A stretch of DNA of 64,000 bases from Rotaria sp. Silwood1 (Eukaryota; Rotifera; Eurotatoria; Philodinida; Philodinidae), in assembly GCA_905250075.1 (NCBI GenBank), contig CAJNOP010000095.1:485622-549621 (forward strand), written 5' to 3'. Below the pieces are notes generated by a model. That model saw only the letters and a list, made by a program, of their open reading frames with translations, ran no database searches and had not been told where the DNA came from. Both the position numbers and the translations under genes were made by a program. Below are positions 11,990-25,950 of the stretch, piece after piece (position 1 is the first letter of the stretch; every line of letters begins with the position of its first letter).

Positions 11990-13824
11990 CTAATGATGTT
12001 GCTATTGATACACACTAGTTTTTTTCAATTCTTTCATTTTGATTCTAGCATAACAAAACGTAAACTGATCATAGTCGATTTGAAACTGTTGTTCCTTTTA
12101 CTATGGAAGCAAGTAAATGAAAAAAAAAAATTCTACTGATTGTGTTCTATTCTTATAAATGAAAAGATAAAATGTCTGTTTTTTTTTGTTATTATCTTGC
12201 ATCATTTATTAAACAAATGTATTTTTTATTGTTTCTTTAGTAATATAGCATTCTTGTTATGCCGGTTTTACTTATAAAGAAAATCAATAATTAAATTGAA
12301 CTTATTTGAATTTTTATGATTATTCTAAATAATTATGTATATGTGGGAGAAAAAAAATCTAAGATAAAAGAAAATTATAAGTGTTTGTTGGTTAGACTAG
12401 AAGTTTGAAATGTAATTTGAAACTTTGATATACTGTATGCTGCATTGAAATATAAAAAAATCAAATTAGTGGTAATATTGAAAGAAAAAGAATCGGTTTT
12501 TTTTTAAGTAAAAAAGAAACATGCAAGTATAAGAAGATCATAAGTATATTTGGAATTTTCTGAAGAAGAAATAATTTATGTTAACGAAAATAAACAATTA
12601 AAATATATCAATCTACATTTGAGATAGAAATATGATAAATAAAAAATAATGATGAATTGTAAAGATTGATAAAATCTTTTGTTGTTGACAACAGTAGAAA
12701 TACTAACATGCAGAGGATCAATTTTTCTACGATGCTATGCAATCTTATAGATTATGTTTGAAATAAAATATTTCAACATGCAATCCATAAGGTTATCTAA
12801 TCTCAAACATAATTATTCAATTTAATGTACTAAAACTAATATCAATATCAAAGCTTTTGTTTATATACGTTTGTTAACTTTTTTTGACTTGATTAGAATT
12901 CGATAAAAATTACTTTTCGTTATCTTCAATGTCATCCAAAACTTTATGTTCTATAAAAAAATTCTTAGATGATATATTCTCTAAATTAATTTTAAAACTT
13001 ACATTCTATCAAAGATTTTTTTTAAAGAATCTAAATTTGATCAATAAAAATTGATATATATTTACCACACAGCTATTCATTTCATAATAACAAGTCAGAG
13101 CAAAAGTTTTTCATTAATTTTGTTTCTGATATAGAGTTGCAATCCAATATCGACTTTCGATACTTTCAAACATCATATGTATATAACTAATTTTTGATTA
13201 CAATGAAGGCTTACATGTGATTTTATAATAATTGGTTTAATGTAGAAAAAACTAAACAATGAATAGTTTAAATACAAAGTCAATTTTGCGCTTGTAATGC
13301 AAAAACATGGTATTGTTTGAGTATCTCACAGAGTAGGGTTGTGTCCTATTTGCAAAAATATTATGTAGTAAACGAGCTCGACCCGTTTCCTTTTTCTCAT
13401 ATAAAATGTATAATTCTTCGAACAACTTCGTTTTCGGAGTAGAATTTAGTTTTTTGACTGCGATAGATCAGTAGTTACGAAAAATTGCCTTTTTGTTTGA
13501 CGAAATAATAGTCTGATATCCGTATGTTATAAAACTTGGCAAAGAAAAAAAAAATAAAATTCAAAAAAAGTTACGATAGAGTTTCTAAATATTTTTCGTT
13601 CTCAGATTTTTGTAGCCTTCAAGAAACATTTTCAATTCAATTCTTTGTATATATTTTTGCACTAGACATTTGTCTCTTATTAAATATAAAAAATCTTTAA
13701 AAGGCGCGTCATATTTATGAAATTTTGTTTATTCGGATAATTTTATGTGTCTTTTTTTTTCAATGATATCGATTAATGATACGAACAATCAACGAAACAT
13801 TTCTCTTAATTAAATATCTTTCCA
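11990..13824. other. Intergenic region between divergent mucin and PKA genes
   Basis: About 1.8 kb of AT-rich sequence with no credible coding potential. It separates the start of the mucin gene (minus) from the start of the kinase gene (plus), so both promoters should lie here. A short inverted motif (GATTATGTTTGA at about 12751, TCAAACATAAT at about 12802) is visible; its role is unknown. Confidence 0.7.
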
Positions 13825-15754
13825 ATGGTATCATCATTAGTTCGTGGTGCTAAAAATGAATTATATCAATATATATCATATGCAAATGAAAATGAAGATG
13901 CTGAATTAATTGAAAATTTTAAACAACGATGGTCTCGTGTATTACCATGTGATACAACAATATCACTTGATAAATTTCAACTTATACGTACACTTGGACG
14001 AGGTTCATTTGGTCGTGTTGTTTTGGCATTATTAAAAAATGATAATTTAAATAAAAATGATGGAAATAAATTGTATGCTATTAAAGTTATGGATAAAAGA
14101 AAATTAGTTCGTTATAAACAAATTGATCATACATTAAATGAACGTCGAGTTTTATATTCATTACAACATCCAAATACAGTTCGATATTTTTTTTCATTTA
14201 AAGATAATTCATTTATTTATTTATCACTTGAATATATTGGTGGTAAGAAAAAATAAAACAAACAAAGAGAATTGTTTTTTTTTTTTATTTTATATATTTT
14301 TTTTTCCTTTTAGGTGGTGATCTATTTACTTATTTAAGACGTACAGGTAAATTTAATGAGAAACATGTGAAATTTTATGCCGCTCAAATATTTCTTGTCT
14401 TTGAATATTTACATCATTTTGATATATTGTAAGTTTATATTAGAATTAATGAATATTATTTATTGTTTGTTTTTTGTTTTAATAGATATCGAGATCTTAA
14501 GTGTGTATAACTTTTTTTGATTTGATCGATTGAAATAATTTTGATAAACTTTTTGTTTCAGACCAGAAAATATTTTAATTGCAGAAAATGGTTATTTAAA
14601 AGTAACTGATTTTGGTTTTGCAAAACATGTTAATGGTCGAACATATACATTATGTGGCACACCAGACTATTTACCGGTACTGAAATTATTAACATATTTT
14701 GAGTGCACAAGAAATAGACTATCAATAAATAAAAATGAGTTTAGTTTTTCTTCCGAATGATTTTTATTTTTGAGGAAAAAGTTTAATAAGATTGCTTAAA
14801 ATTTGATAAAGAGAAAAATTGAAATTTTCTGGCAAAGAAACGTATCCGAAATATTTTTTTGATATATTTCATTTTATAGAAGTTTTTTTACTGATCATTT
14901 CAGTCAAAAGAATTTTTAACTATCATCAGCTAATGACGGCGTTTCTTGATGGAAATATCTAGATACTTTTTAATTGAAATAATCAACAAGAAAAGTTTTA
15001 CAAAATCACATATGTCAAAACGAAAATTCTTAGATCTTTGAATTTCTCTAGTAGTTGAAGAATTAGCATATTTTATCAAACTATGGTGGAGATATTGCAT
15101 TATTTTATTTTATTTTTTGTTTGGTAAATTAAATTATTGTATGTTTTTTTCCATATAGCCGGAAATCATTAAGCATAAAGGTTATGGAAAATCTGTTGAT
15201 TGGTATGTTATGAAAGATAGATAATTGATTATAAGGTTTTGTTTTTTATTTTCTTCAGGTGGACATTTGCTGTTTTATGTTTTGAAATGGCTGCTGGTCA
15301 ACCACCTTTTTCTGGTAAAGATCATATTCAATTATATGAGTATGTTTAAATAAATATTTAATATTTAAATAAATTAAAATATATATAGAGCAATTGTTAA
15401 TCAACGTTATACATGTCCATCATCTTTTTCAGCGGAATTAACTGATTTAATTAAAAAAATACTTGTAATTGATGTTACAACAAGACTTGGCTGTTTGGCT
15501 AATGGAAATAAAGATATACAAAATCATCCATTTTTTGATAGTATTAATTTTATTAAAATATATCATCAATCAGAAAATCCGAATAATATACCATGTAAGT
15601 TCAATAGTAAAATTACTATTCTTTCGAATTTTAATATTAATTAGATAAACCAGCAAAAAAAGATCCATTAGATCCATCATCACTTAGTCAAGCAGAAGAA
15701 CCAATTCGTGTATCAAGACATAATCTTCATGAAGATGAATTTCGAATGTTTTAG
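13825..15754 (+). CDS. AGC-family kinase, PKA catalytic subunit-like
   Basis: Eight exons: 13825-14242, 14314-14428, 14486-14500, 14562-14676, 15159-15202, 15259-15339, 15389-15594, 15645-15754; total 1104 nt, 367 residues. Predicted cAMP-dependent protein kinase catalytic subunit (Ser/Thr phosphorylation). Visible motifs are the Gly-rich loop LGRGSFGRV, the VAIK-equivalent YAIKVMDK, the catalytic loop YRDLKPENIL, the DFG motif in [10 protein letters not shown], and an activation loop [12 protein letters not shown] with the Thr that is phosphorylated in PKA. The AGC C-tail ends in FRMF, matching the terminal FxxF typical of PKA. An N-terminal lead of about 45 residues precedes the kinase core. 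The APE motif reads PPE. PRKX-like versus PRKACA-like assignment is not resolved. Confidence 0.92.
14486..14500 (+). other. 15-nt microexon of the PKA-like gene
   Basis: The bases ATATCGAGATCTTAA are flanked by AATAG upstream and GTGTGT downstream. They restore the catalytic-loop sequence LYRDLKP with correct phase on both sides. Without this exon the HRD-equivalent YRD is lost, so the exon must be included in functional transcripts. Confidence 0.85.
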
Positions 15755-16883
15755 AAAAGAAATTTATTGAATAAGAACTTATTTTGACTATAAAGATATT
15801 TTTTTTTCGTAATTGATTATATAAATATCGATGATAATTAGATTAAGAAACTTTTATCTATTGATTTATTATTGATGTTGATAATACAAAGGAGTTTATA
15901 TGAAACACGAATATTAGAAGAGATAGTTATCGAAATTATCACCGGAAGATATAGATTCTTTCGACAATATCAATCTAGTAATATGTTTGCCCATAATTAA
16001 TGCTTTTAATTAATTATGTTCGTTGTTACAAGTATTCTCACAGGCGTTTTATCGTTCTTGTTTCTGTGTATGATGATTTCAAGAAGATTCTCTGTTAATC
16101 AGTGATGCATGAGTGGATCTGAAATATGAGTATTCAGATTAGATCATTATCCCATTAGTTATTTAATTGATATTTGAACTTGAGAAATTTCTTATCAGGC
16201 TATTGGTTAATCATAACTTCATAGGTTTTGTGATAAATAATCTAAGTGTCGAAGTGGATATGGTAGAAATTGAAACTTTCTGTCTCCACAGATCATGACT
16301 GATGATGATACACAAGCACCGGTCGTATATCAATAACGTCTCGTTCTAATATATGAACTAGTTTCTTGCTGTATTTCTGAAGAACTAAGTAAGAATATCG
16401 TAAAGAACTTGTCTCAAAATAATCTTCCAATGATTAACAACAACAGCTGTATTGTGTTTCACATTTTAACCTTGTACAGATTGTACTTACAGCTTATTTT
16501 GATTTTTGTTTAAAAAAAAATATTGGTAGCGATCGGTTTTCTCAAATAGAAACTATTTTCAGTTGATTAGACTTCATATTTTAGACAAATAGAGGAACCT
16601 TCTCATATATGTCTCCTTCCAGTTTGAATGATTTTTCGCTTATAGATGTTCTCTAGAGACAAAAAAAAATCATGGAAACCAGAAAAGAATATCTGAGAAA
16701 ACCTCCTCATGTGATTTTTCTCCAGTATTTCTACTCATTGTAAAAAAACATGAATGTAATTTATTACGCGTTGAAAATTTTCAAGAAATTTTTATTATGC
16801 GAAGAAGAGAGCAGTATTCCTGTTATTATTTTGAATAAAATAAAAACGAAAAAGAAAAGAAAACTCGATAGATACAATCACTG
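15755..16883. other. Intergenic region between convergent PKA and CFAP65 genes
   Basis: About 1.1 kb of AT-rich sequence holding the 3' ends of two convergent genes and one copy of dispersed repeat R1 (16320-16495). No coding region is supported. Confidence 0.7.
16320..16495 (+). repeat. Dispersed repeat R1, copy 2
   Basis: Aligns with the reverse complement of 7738-7927. It begins with GGTCGTATATCAATAACG and ends near TTGTACTTACAGCTT. It sits between two convergent genes. No coding capacity. Confidence 0.6.
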
Positions 16884-19800
16884 TTAATCAAAAGATTCTG
16901 TCAAAATGAGAGGAGGTGAAGGAAAAACTAATTGATTTGAATCAGTTTGAAGAATAGATCGTGTTAATAAAGATGATTGACGTTTAGGTGGTAATGCAAT
17001 AAGACGTGGCCTAGCAGTTAAACTAAATTCATTATGATATGCTTCTTGTAATATATTCCATATTGTATTTTCTAAAATATCTTCCATTAATGATGTTATA
17101 TTTGGATTATTTTTTAAATGTTCATTATTATCAAAATGGTGTTGTTGTTCAAAATCAGATAATGATGATGGTGTTGATGATGCTCGTTTTATAATTTTTG
17201 TTTTGGGCATTAATTCACTACGATTGAGAGTGTTTTCGTGATCAATACTTGACCAAAGAAAACTTGGATCAGGTTCAGTTGTATAAATTTCATCAAGATT
17301 TGTTCGAGTTTGATAATCTTTCAATAAACGACTCTCTTGACGTTGTTGTTGTTGTTCATTATTAATTTTTGACGATCGAGTATATTGTAATTGTGAAAAA
17401 TATGGTATTTTTTCAGCAATCATTTCTGGTAATGTATCAGAGAAAACTCGATCAGATAAAAGATTTCGAAGTAAATCTGATAATGTAGTACGAAGTAAAT
17501 CAGCTTCTTCGACTGATACGATTATTTGTTCATTATTGTTTGCACTGAGTTCATCGTCAGCATTATCATCATCGATTAATTCATCTTCTTCATTTTTTTT
17601 CAGACGCTTTTTGGAATTTTTACTGCGATAATCACCACCTACAAAAGACAAATTATATTATATATATGTGTTACTCTGTTTATGTTTTACAATGAGGAAA
17701 GATGTAGTTGATGTACATTCATTCTTGTTGGAAATGTTTAAAAATCATGTTATTCTTTTTTTGGGCCGTTTTGGAACTCATTTCTCGATTGCTATCAAAC
17801 TAATTATACTGGATTATTTGCCTAGGCTCAAGCAAAGATCGTTTTTATTTTGTTCCTGCTTTACAAAGTTAAATAACTGCTAGGATCTTATTCCATTGCA
17901 TTGCGTGTTAAGTTGGTGCAATTCTTTATGTCCTCATATTCCATCCTTTTCACGTTTCTTCATCAATAAAAATAACATTATCATCTGTAGAGTAACGTTT
18001 AAAACCAAATAAATCTTCTATATTCAACTTCCTTTTTTTTTCTATGAAATCCATCATCTTATGAAAGAACGTTTTCAACTTACCAATCGCTTTCTCACAG
18101 AATGTTACTGAATTATAAGTTATCTATTATATTGATTACGAATATAACCATAAGAAATTCCTTCAGATCTTGATATACTGATTTTCTAGATTAATAAATA
18201 TTTTGCAAAAATTATTATTATCATGCACACTGCAGAGTCTATAAGTTGATAATCTTTTCTGTTCTCTAAAAGTTAGTTTTAAGTAAAATAATATCATCTT
18301 GAAGATTTTCAAGTTAAAATGTAAACGTGAATTTGTTGTATAAATTACAAGGGCTACGTTTTTTTGTAATAAAAATCCGATTCAAAATAGAATGTTATTA
18401 TTTTCTACGCAATCTAATATATTCTGTAATTTGAATGAATCAGAAAAAAAACTTTGCCGATAAAATAAGATTTTTATAGTCTTATTCTTACACACTTTCT
18501 ATCATCATTTGAAATTTGTCTTAGCAATTTATTTATAAAAATCAAAAATCTTACCTAAACATGTATCAATAAAGAATTTTTCTAATTGATTTGTATTCGT
18601 ACATAAATCAAGATATTCATTATAAACTAATGTACGTGCTGTAAATGCTAAATGTAATAATTCTGGTATAGGCATTTGTGGTCTTGTATTTAGTTGTTTT
18701 TTTACATTTGCACGTAAACGTCTTCTACGATCAATATTAGTTTCATCAAGTTCATAATTAACTACAACTGGTGGTAAAGTTTTACACATTTGTAATGTTG
18801 ATCCTTGTTGAAATTGATTTTGTTTTAATTGTTGTTGTTTATCAATATCATCAAGTGTACCACTACGTAAACATGCTTTATATTCATCATCATCAATTTC
18901 AAAAGATTCCCATTTTTTTTGTATATTACTTTCCCATTTTTTTAAATCAATATTATATTGATTAAGTGTTGTTTCATTATAGATTTCACAAACAAGATCA
19001 ATATCTTGAAATGCTGGTGCTTCCATTGCCATAAATGTTACTTTTATTGGTAATGATTGTCGAGGTTGAATTTTACCACGAACTATTTAATAGAAGAAAG
19101 AAAAGATTTGAATGAAAATTAGAGACAAAAAAAAACAGATTAATATAAACCTGGTTGAATTCGAATATGTCGAACTTGTTCAGGATTTGTAACATGCCAA
19201 ATAAATGAAATAGCATCTTTATTTGATTGATTTTTAAGAAAAGTAATATGACGTTGTTTAGTAAATAATGGTAAATTACCAAAATTTATACGATCCATTG
19301 TTAATGATGCTAAACGATCATTTAAATTTAATTGTTTTGTTATTTCAAGATTATCTATTAAAGATTTTGATATATCAGAACTTATATGACGTTTATCAAA
19401 ACCATGACCAATAAATGTAATGTATGCTGGTTCACAATTTTCCAAATCAATTTTTATATTAAATATATATTCGCGAGCTTCAAGTGGATTAAATACCCAT
19501 TGTGTTGCAAAACTTTTATTTGGAACTATAATACCTTCGGGTGTAAGACAATCAAGAACCCAAAAACCATAATTTGATAATGATATTTGTTCTAATTGAC
19601 TCATATCAACCTAAAATATATAGACAGCATGATACTCTTGACTATTTTAATATTGCTCATAGTTCATTCATGAAGTTTCGGTAGGAAATACATTCAATAG
19701 AGAACTTCATTGGTTAATCGAAGTACTATTTAGATTTGAGTTGAATACTTCGTATTGTAGAATAAAAAAAGAAAACAAAAATGTATTGGTTTTACACTCT

Positions 19801-22800
19801 TGGCTAGTACTGTAAAACATAGTTAATCTTATTTTCTATATATTTGATGAGTACCAACAAGCTTTCGTAAGACTGTTGCATCTCAACAAAAAAAAAAGTC
19901 GCAGAGAACTCAGAGATATCTCATTATGTAGAGAATTGTTTGTTCTATCGTTCTATGTAGTCTAAAGGAAATTATATATATATCTGTTCTACATGTTGAA
20001 AAGTTAGCCTTTGGATTTTCTGCAGACTCTATCTTTGAAAACTTAATAATAATTTTTAGTAGCTTATATTCTTGTTAGAAACTAATTTTTCGATTTGAAT
20101 TACTATTTAGATTCTTTCTAGCACTGACACTTAATATAAAGATCAATAGCTTTAAAAATAGTTTTCATATTATATATATATATCTTATTTTGATTGAACT
20201 ATATAATAGAAATATTCATACTTGAAAATGAATTGGTACTGTACCACCATTCCATAATTCATATTGTTGTACAGGTGCTCCTTGTGCACCTAATTCAACT
20301 GGTAATAAATGATGATTAGTTGAATAAAATTGAACATATCGTTCTCCTGGTTCAACACTTATACCAACTAAATTAAGCATAATTTGTCTTCCACGACCAA
20401 CTTTAAATATAGCTGGTAATGTATGTTGACCAGGAAAAATATGTTTATATGTAATTGTAATTGTAACATTTGAGCCTTTTTTTAATATTCCTTTTTTTGG
20501 ATTAATACTAAATATTTTATTATCTTGTAATTTCATTTCATTTAATTCTTCTTCTGTAAAATCTCCTGTACGTGCCCAATATTCTAATTCACATTGTAAA
20601 TCTTTAGGAAAAAGAAATGCCCATGTTGTATCAAGATCACTTGAATTTTCAAGTAATAAATGTACTTCTGATGGTGCTGAATTAATTGGTGCAGCATTAA
20701 AAATAAATGAAATAGCTTCAGGTTGTTCAAGTGGTGGTAATGGTGATGATATACCACTATCAATTTTAGTTTTTTTATATTTATTTATTTTTTTTGAAAA
20801 TATTTCTTCACGTGGTGAATTAATAGCATATGTTAATTCATCAGATGTAGGTTCTTTAGCTAATAAAGCATTTATTTTTGTTAAATTAAATGCTTTTGAT
20901 AATAAACCTTTACTTAATGATGCTGATTGTTGTGAACCAAGTATATCAATAAATGTTAAATGTGGATAAACACCATTTACATTTAATGTACATAAATGAT
21001 GTTTATGTTCACTTAAACATTGATTATTATCATCTAATAATTCATAAAAAATTTCTATTTGATAATATGAACGACTAAATGGATGTATACGACATGGTAT
21101 ACATATTTTAGCTTTACCATCAATTTCACCTTGATTATTTTCATTTGATATAAATTCAATAATTGACATTTCATCATTATGTATTAAATTATTTGAAATT
21201 TTTTTATTATCTAATATTTTTTGTTTTGTATAAAGACGATAACGTAATAAACAATCACCAATATTTGTTATATAAAGATCATATGTTATTGATGTACCTA
21301 ATGCAATTGAACCAAGATCATGATGTGATTCACTAGCACGAAGATAACCATCACGTGTTGATGCATGTATTGTTATATGATAAATTTCAGCACCATATTT
21401 TGTACGATCACCAGTCCAACATGTTAATTTTGCTGGCATGGAAATTTTACCTTCATCTTTTGGTTTATATATAATAATAAAATCTTTTTCTTCATATGGA
21501 TTAAAATAACCATTTTTAGGTTCAATAGATAATGATGTTATATTATTATCTAATGCCCAATTAAATTCTAATTTTGAACGTGTTAATGATTTTAATTGTA
21601 AATGTGTTTCAGAACTTAAACCAATACATGTTGTTAAAGCATATATATGACCATCATTTGGTATTAATAAACGTGCTTTATCTTGTGTTGCAAATATATG
21701 TAAAATTTTATCAAATTTTTCACGTTCATTCAAACGTACAATAATACGTTCTTGATATATATTATTATTTATATTTAATGAACGTATTGGTTTATAACGT
21801 ACAATTATAATTGTATAATCACCTGGTTTTATATAACCATTAGATGGTTTAAATGTAAAATGACTTATTGTATCATCATTTGATGTTGTTAAAAATCTAT
21901 ATATTAATGGTGTTGTACCTGTATTTGTTAATGTTAATGTTTGATATGCTGATATTTGTTCACCTATTGGTGGAAATATAAGTATATCACGATCAAATTG
22001 ACATAATGGTAATATTTCATGATTTATACGTAATGTATTACCAATACATGTTAAATCTATTTGTACAGGTAACATAACACCATAATCAGGTACAAGTGTA
22101 AAATCACGTTGATTTTTATAATAAACATAACCTTCAAAATGTTTTGTATAGAATGTATCAGTTATTGTTGGACGAAATATAATACGAAATGCTGTAGATT
22201 TTAATGGTAATAATTCTGTTTCTGTTGGTGTTATAGAAAATATAGATGAATCTTTTATTTGCCATACAAGTATTAATTTTCCTCGTGTTAAATTCGTTAC
22301 TGTTAAACTTTGTTGCCATTCATTTGTTTGATCTAATAAACATTGATCAAATATAAAACATGTTTCACTTAATGTAACATATTCAAAATGTGTATTATCT
22401 TCATTTGAAAACCAATATAAATAATTATCTTTTAATGGATTTGATAATGGTGGCACAATATACTCATGTTCATCTTTAATTATTTTAATATCATTAATTA
22501 AAGTTAAATCATTTGTTTCCATTATTGAACCAGATGGATCTAAAATTAATCGACCACGTTTTAAATAATCACTTAAAATTTCAAATGGATATAATGCTAA
22601 ATGACGTGATACTTGTTGTTTAAAATTTGATATATAACGATCATTTAATACAGGTGGTTTACCAGTATCAGAATGACATGTACCAACAAGTTCAAGAAGT
22701 ATTGGTGATTGATGTTCAATAAGAATAGGAACTATTTTATAATATCCCATTGGATATGTTGGTGTAAATGTTATAATTATTGTTAATTTTGAATCATCAC

Positions 22801-25213
22801 CAATTAAAGTACCATTTTCAATTGAAAAATGAAATGGACTATCAGATGAAGTATAGATTTGAAAACGTGCAATACTTGTTTTTTGTGAATTATATAATTC
22901 AATGATACGATTTGTTGTAGTATTCTACAAGTACAAAAATGAAGAAAATCTTCTAAATGATTTATCGCTTTTGAGTCGACATTATGCGCACTTTGTAGAT
23001 TCTAATAATCTATGACTATATTGAAAAGCACCCGAGCTTTTAGCTAGTTCCTGCAAAGATATGGCATTTTATAGTATTTTTTTAACTGAATATCCAGGGT
23101 GTCCCTCGACAAGACTGATTTTCAACTTTTGATTTTCAACTTTCAAATCTTTTTATTTCCTTCTATCCTGAAAGAAGAATATCGGAATCTGCTGATGTAT
23201 AAGCTTTTATAGTAGCCTATTCTCATTCAGACTTCGTTCTGTACAAAGTTTTCAGTCAAAATTCGAATATCAGTGTTTTCGATGTTTTTAAAGAGATCTA
23301 AGGCAATTATTTAAAGGATACAGTATTTTTACTATACTCAGCTAAAGATTCGAATTCATTTCAAGATACTCATAGTTTATTAAGTTTTACATGATGTATA
23401 AAGCCCTCAGTCAAAAGCAATCAATCATTTATGAATACTTTCCTCTTCAGATATGTTTGATTTACAAGTGAAACAAAAAAGACCATTAAAGATTGACTTC
23501 AATAAAATTGTTTTTTTTACACAAAGATTTTCAATAAATGAAATTAGAATTACATATATGTAATAATGATCTATATATTTATTTTGTAAATACTCTATTT
23601 GTGAATAGTGAGAATAGTTTACTTTATTTTTGGCATAAGGATAATAGTTTCTAATCTTTTCTTCGCCTATATCCACTCTGGAAACATCATATTTTCAATG
23701 TTTTTCTAGCTCCAATATTCTACCTTTCGACCTTTGCTACGGTCAATCGATCGAACAAAGTAACTGTCGATCAAGAAATAGTAATACTATGGCAAATTCA
23801 TAAAATATAACAAACTATTCTCATCGTAGAGATGTACAGGGTAAGCTTTATTCGTACACTACATATGTCTATTTTAACTTTAAGCTTATGAATATAAAAT
23901 GTCAAATAGCTATCTGAAACATGAAACATTCTCATCAAGTAAAATTCAAGATTTTCTTTTGATCTAGTTCAATTCTTTCATTTATCTTGAAAACTGTACT
24001 AAGTATCAATGATTACAATACAAAAAAATAAAACTTTTTTTTTGTTTTCTATCTTACCGCTAATACTTGTCCAAATGTAATTCTTTGATGACTAATTTCA
24101 ATTAAATTTCCTATAGATTTTCCACTACATTCAACAACAGCTGTAACAAGATTTCCTTGTTGTGTATTAACATTAAAAAAATCTCTATAATATTGTTCAC
24201 ATGCTTTAGGTTGAAATTTAATAGGTATTGTTTGTCGTTTTTCTGCTTCTAATATTCCTTCAATTTTTCCAAAACGAAAAGCTGTATCAAATTTTGCTAC
24301 ACCTGGTATTGGTTCAATACGAAATGGTACACGAAATGTTGATTGATTAATTAAAGTTAATTCACGTTTTAATGAACCATTCATAGACATATCTCCAAAA
24401 TTAACTAAAATATTTCCTGTATTTTCATCAATAGATTCATCATCAGATCGAACAATAATATGTGGAAATTTTCCAATACCATGTAAACGAAGTTCATATA
24501 CAGATTGATTTCCATAGATACATGTTGCTGTACCAACATAAATTAATGCCCATTGTGGTTGAAATGAACATGTAAATGTTTGTAAACCACCAACAGGTAA
24601 AATACATTCACGAGGTTCAATAGTAAATGGTTCATTACAATTCCATTCAATATTTGTTTCTAAATCACCTGTATTACGTAATTTAAATGAACGAATTTGT
24701 ATATCTTGGATAGCACAATAACCAAAATTAAGTTCTTTTGGTTCAAGACTTAAACGATACTGTGGTAAAAGACCAGCAAGTGTTATACGATATTGTGTTT
24801 GATTAATGTAAACAAAAAGTTCATCAACATATGCAATTTTTTCCAATGGACTAAATTGTATAGGTAAATTAAATGTAACTCCTAAGAAAAAAATGTTTCT
24901 TTTTTGTTTTTTCTTTGGAAAATTTTTTACCTTGACTTAATGTTAAACGTCGTGGATAAATTGTTTGAAAATATCGTGTTTTAGGTACTTCATATGTAAA
25001 TGTTATATTTTTTCCGGATAAATTTTTAAATGTTAATACTTCTGTATACTCTTCACCAGGTGTCCAATTACGAAAAATACATCGTTTATATGTTTCAATA
25101 CCATCCCATGTTATTCTTGCATTTGGATTTCGATAAATAAGACTTTGTGTTGTATCATTAGTTACTTGTAATGGAGAAAGTGATGATTGCTTAAGACGAA
25201 TAAGACCAGGCAT
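16884..25213 (-). CDS. CFAP65: Cilia- and flagella-associated protein 65 (CFAP65/CCDC108)
   Basis: Six exons: 24931-25213, 24058-24881, 20222-22924, 19151-19610, 18555-19082 and 16884-17638; total 5553 nt, 1850 residues, close to the roughly 1,900 of vertebrate CFAP65. The N-terminal part carries the family hallmark (CIFRNWTPGEEYTEVLTFKN). Repeated immunoglobulin-like ASH/MSP modules follow, for example LSLEPKELNFGYCAIQD and the repeated pattern of 'F.P..G.I.PG....I.V.Y.P'. The last exon is Ser/Asn/Gln-rich, with an acidic stretch near its start. In other animals CFAP65 is a motile-cilium and sperm-flagellum protein of the axoneme; that role is inferred here. Start chosen at MPGLIRLKQSSLSPL, the only ATG upstream of the conserved part. 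Introns include two larger ones (22925-24057, 17639-18554). No frame break was seen. Confidence 0.9.
17639..18554 (-). other. Long intron of CFAP65 (916 bp)
   Basis: Donor GTAAGATTTTTG follows CLG and acceptor TTTTGTAG precedes GDYRSKNSKKR. No recognisable feature lies inside. Confidence 0.7.
22925..24057 (-). other. Long intron of CFAP65 (1133 bp)
   Basis: Donor GTAAGATAG follows the codons for QVLA, and acceptor TTGTAG precedes NTTTNRIIELYN. The content is AT-rich and non-coding as far as I can see; short open frames inside have no recognisable similarity. Confidence 0.75.
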
Positions 25214-25950
25214 GCTAGTTTTTCTATATTTTTCTTTGCTTTTATATTTTGATTTAAATAAAAAATCTTTAGTTTGGTTGTCACAGATTCTTTATTGCTT
25301 ATAATATCAACCATGTTGCTAGATGATTATGAAGAGGTCACTTGTCGTTGTATGATTTTTTTTTCATGAATAAGAGAAAATTAATTTAAGAAAAATAAAA
25401 GCTCATGAATAAAATGCGTTTTAAGATATGTCTAAGTATTGAATTGAAAGTATTGAATCGTTTTTTATTGGATTTTGATGTTGACCAATCAGTAGTTATA
25501 TACGACAATTGGTATTTTTTCCATCTTGTACTTTGAAATAGTGAATATCTTCTTTCGAGGGAAATTTCAAAATGATATCAAAATTAAATAATAGAATTCA
25601 TTTTTCTCAAAAGAAAATAATAGCATAATGTCTGTATTAAAATAAATGCTTACTATTTATTCGAATAGTATTTAACATCTATCATACGTCAAATCACATG
25701 TATGAAGTCATATGACATAATCGATACATAAAACCTTATCTATTGAATAACAATGAGCGGCAAGTAATATTAGAATTTGTATGAATATTGTTTAACTTAA
25801 TTGATATTTGGTATTTGTTTAACAGGTGTTCTAGCTTCTATTATGGTATAATGTTTCAACATATTTACTATAGAACATTTGCTAAATGAATACTCAATAT
25901 TTATATCATTACAATAATATAAAACATAGTATACCATTTTATTTTTAGAT
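25214..25950. other. Divergent intergenic region, CFAP65 and EI24
   Basis: 737 bp of AT-rich sequence between the start codons of two divergent genes, expected to hold both promoters. TTTTTAG lies just before the EI24 ATG and could be a splice acceptor, leaving room for a 5' UTR intron or a trans-splice site. Neither can be proven from sequence. Confidence 0.6.
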
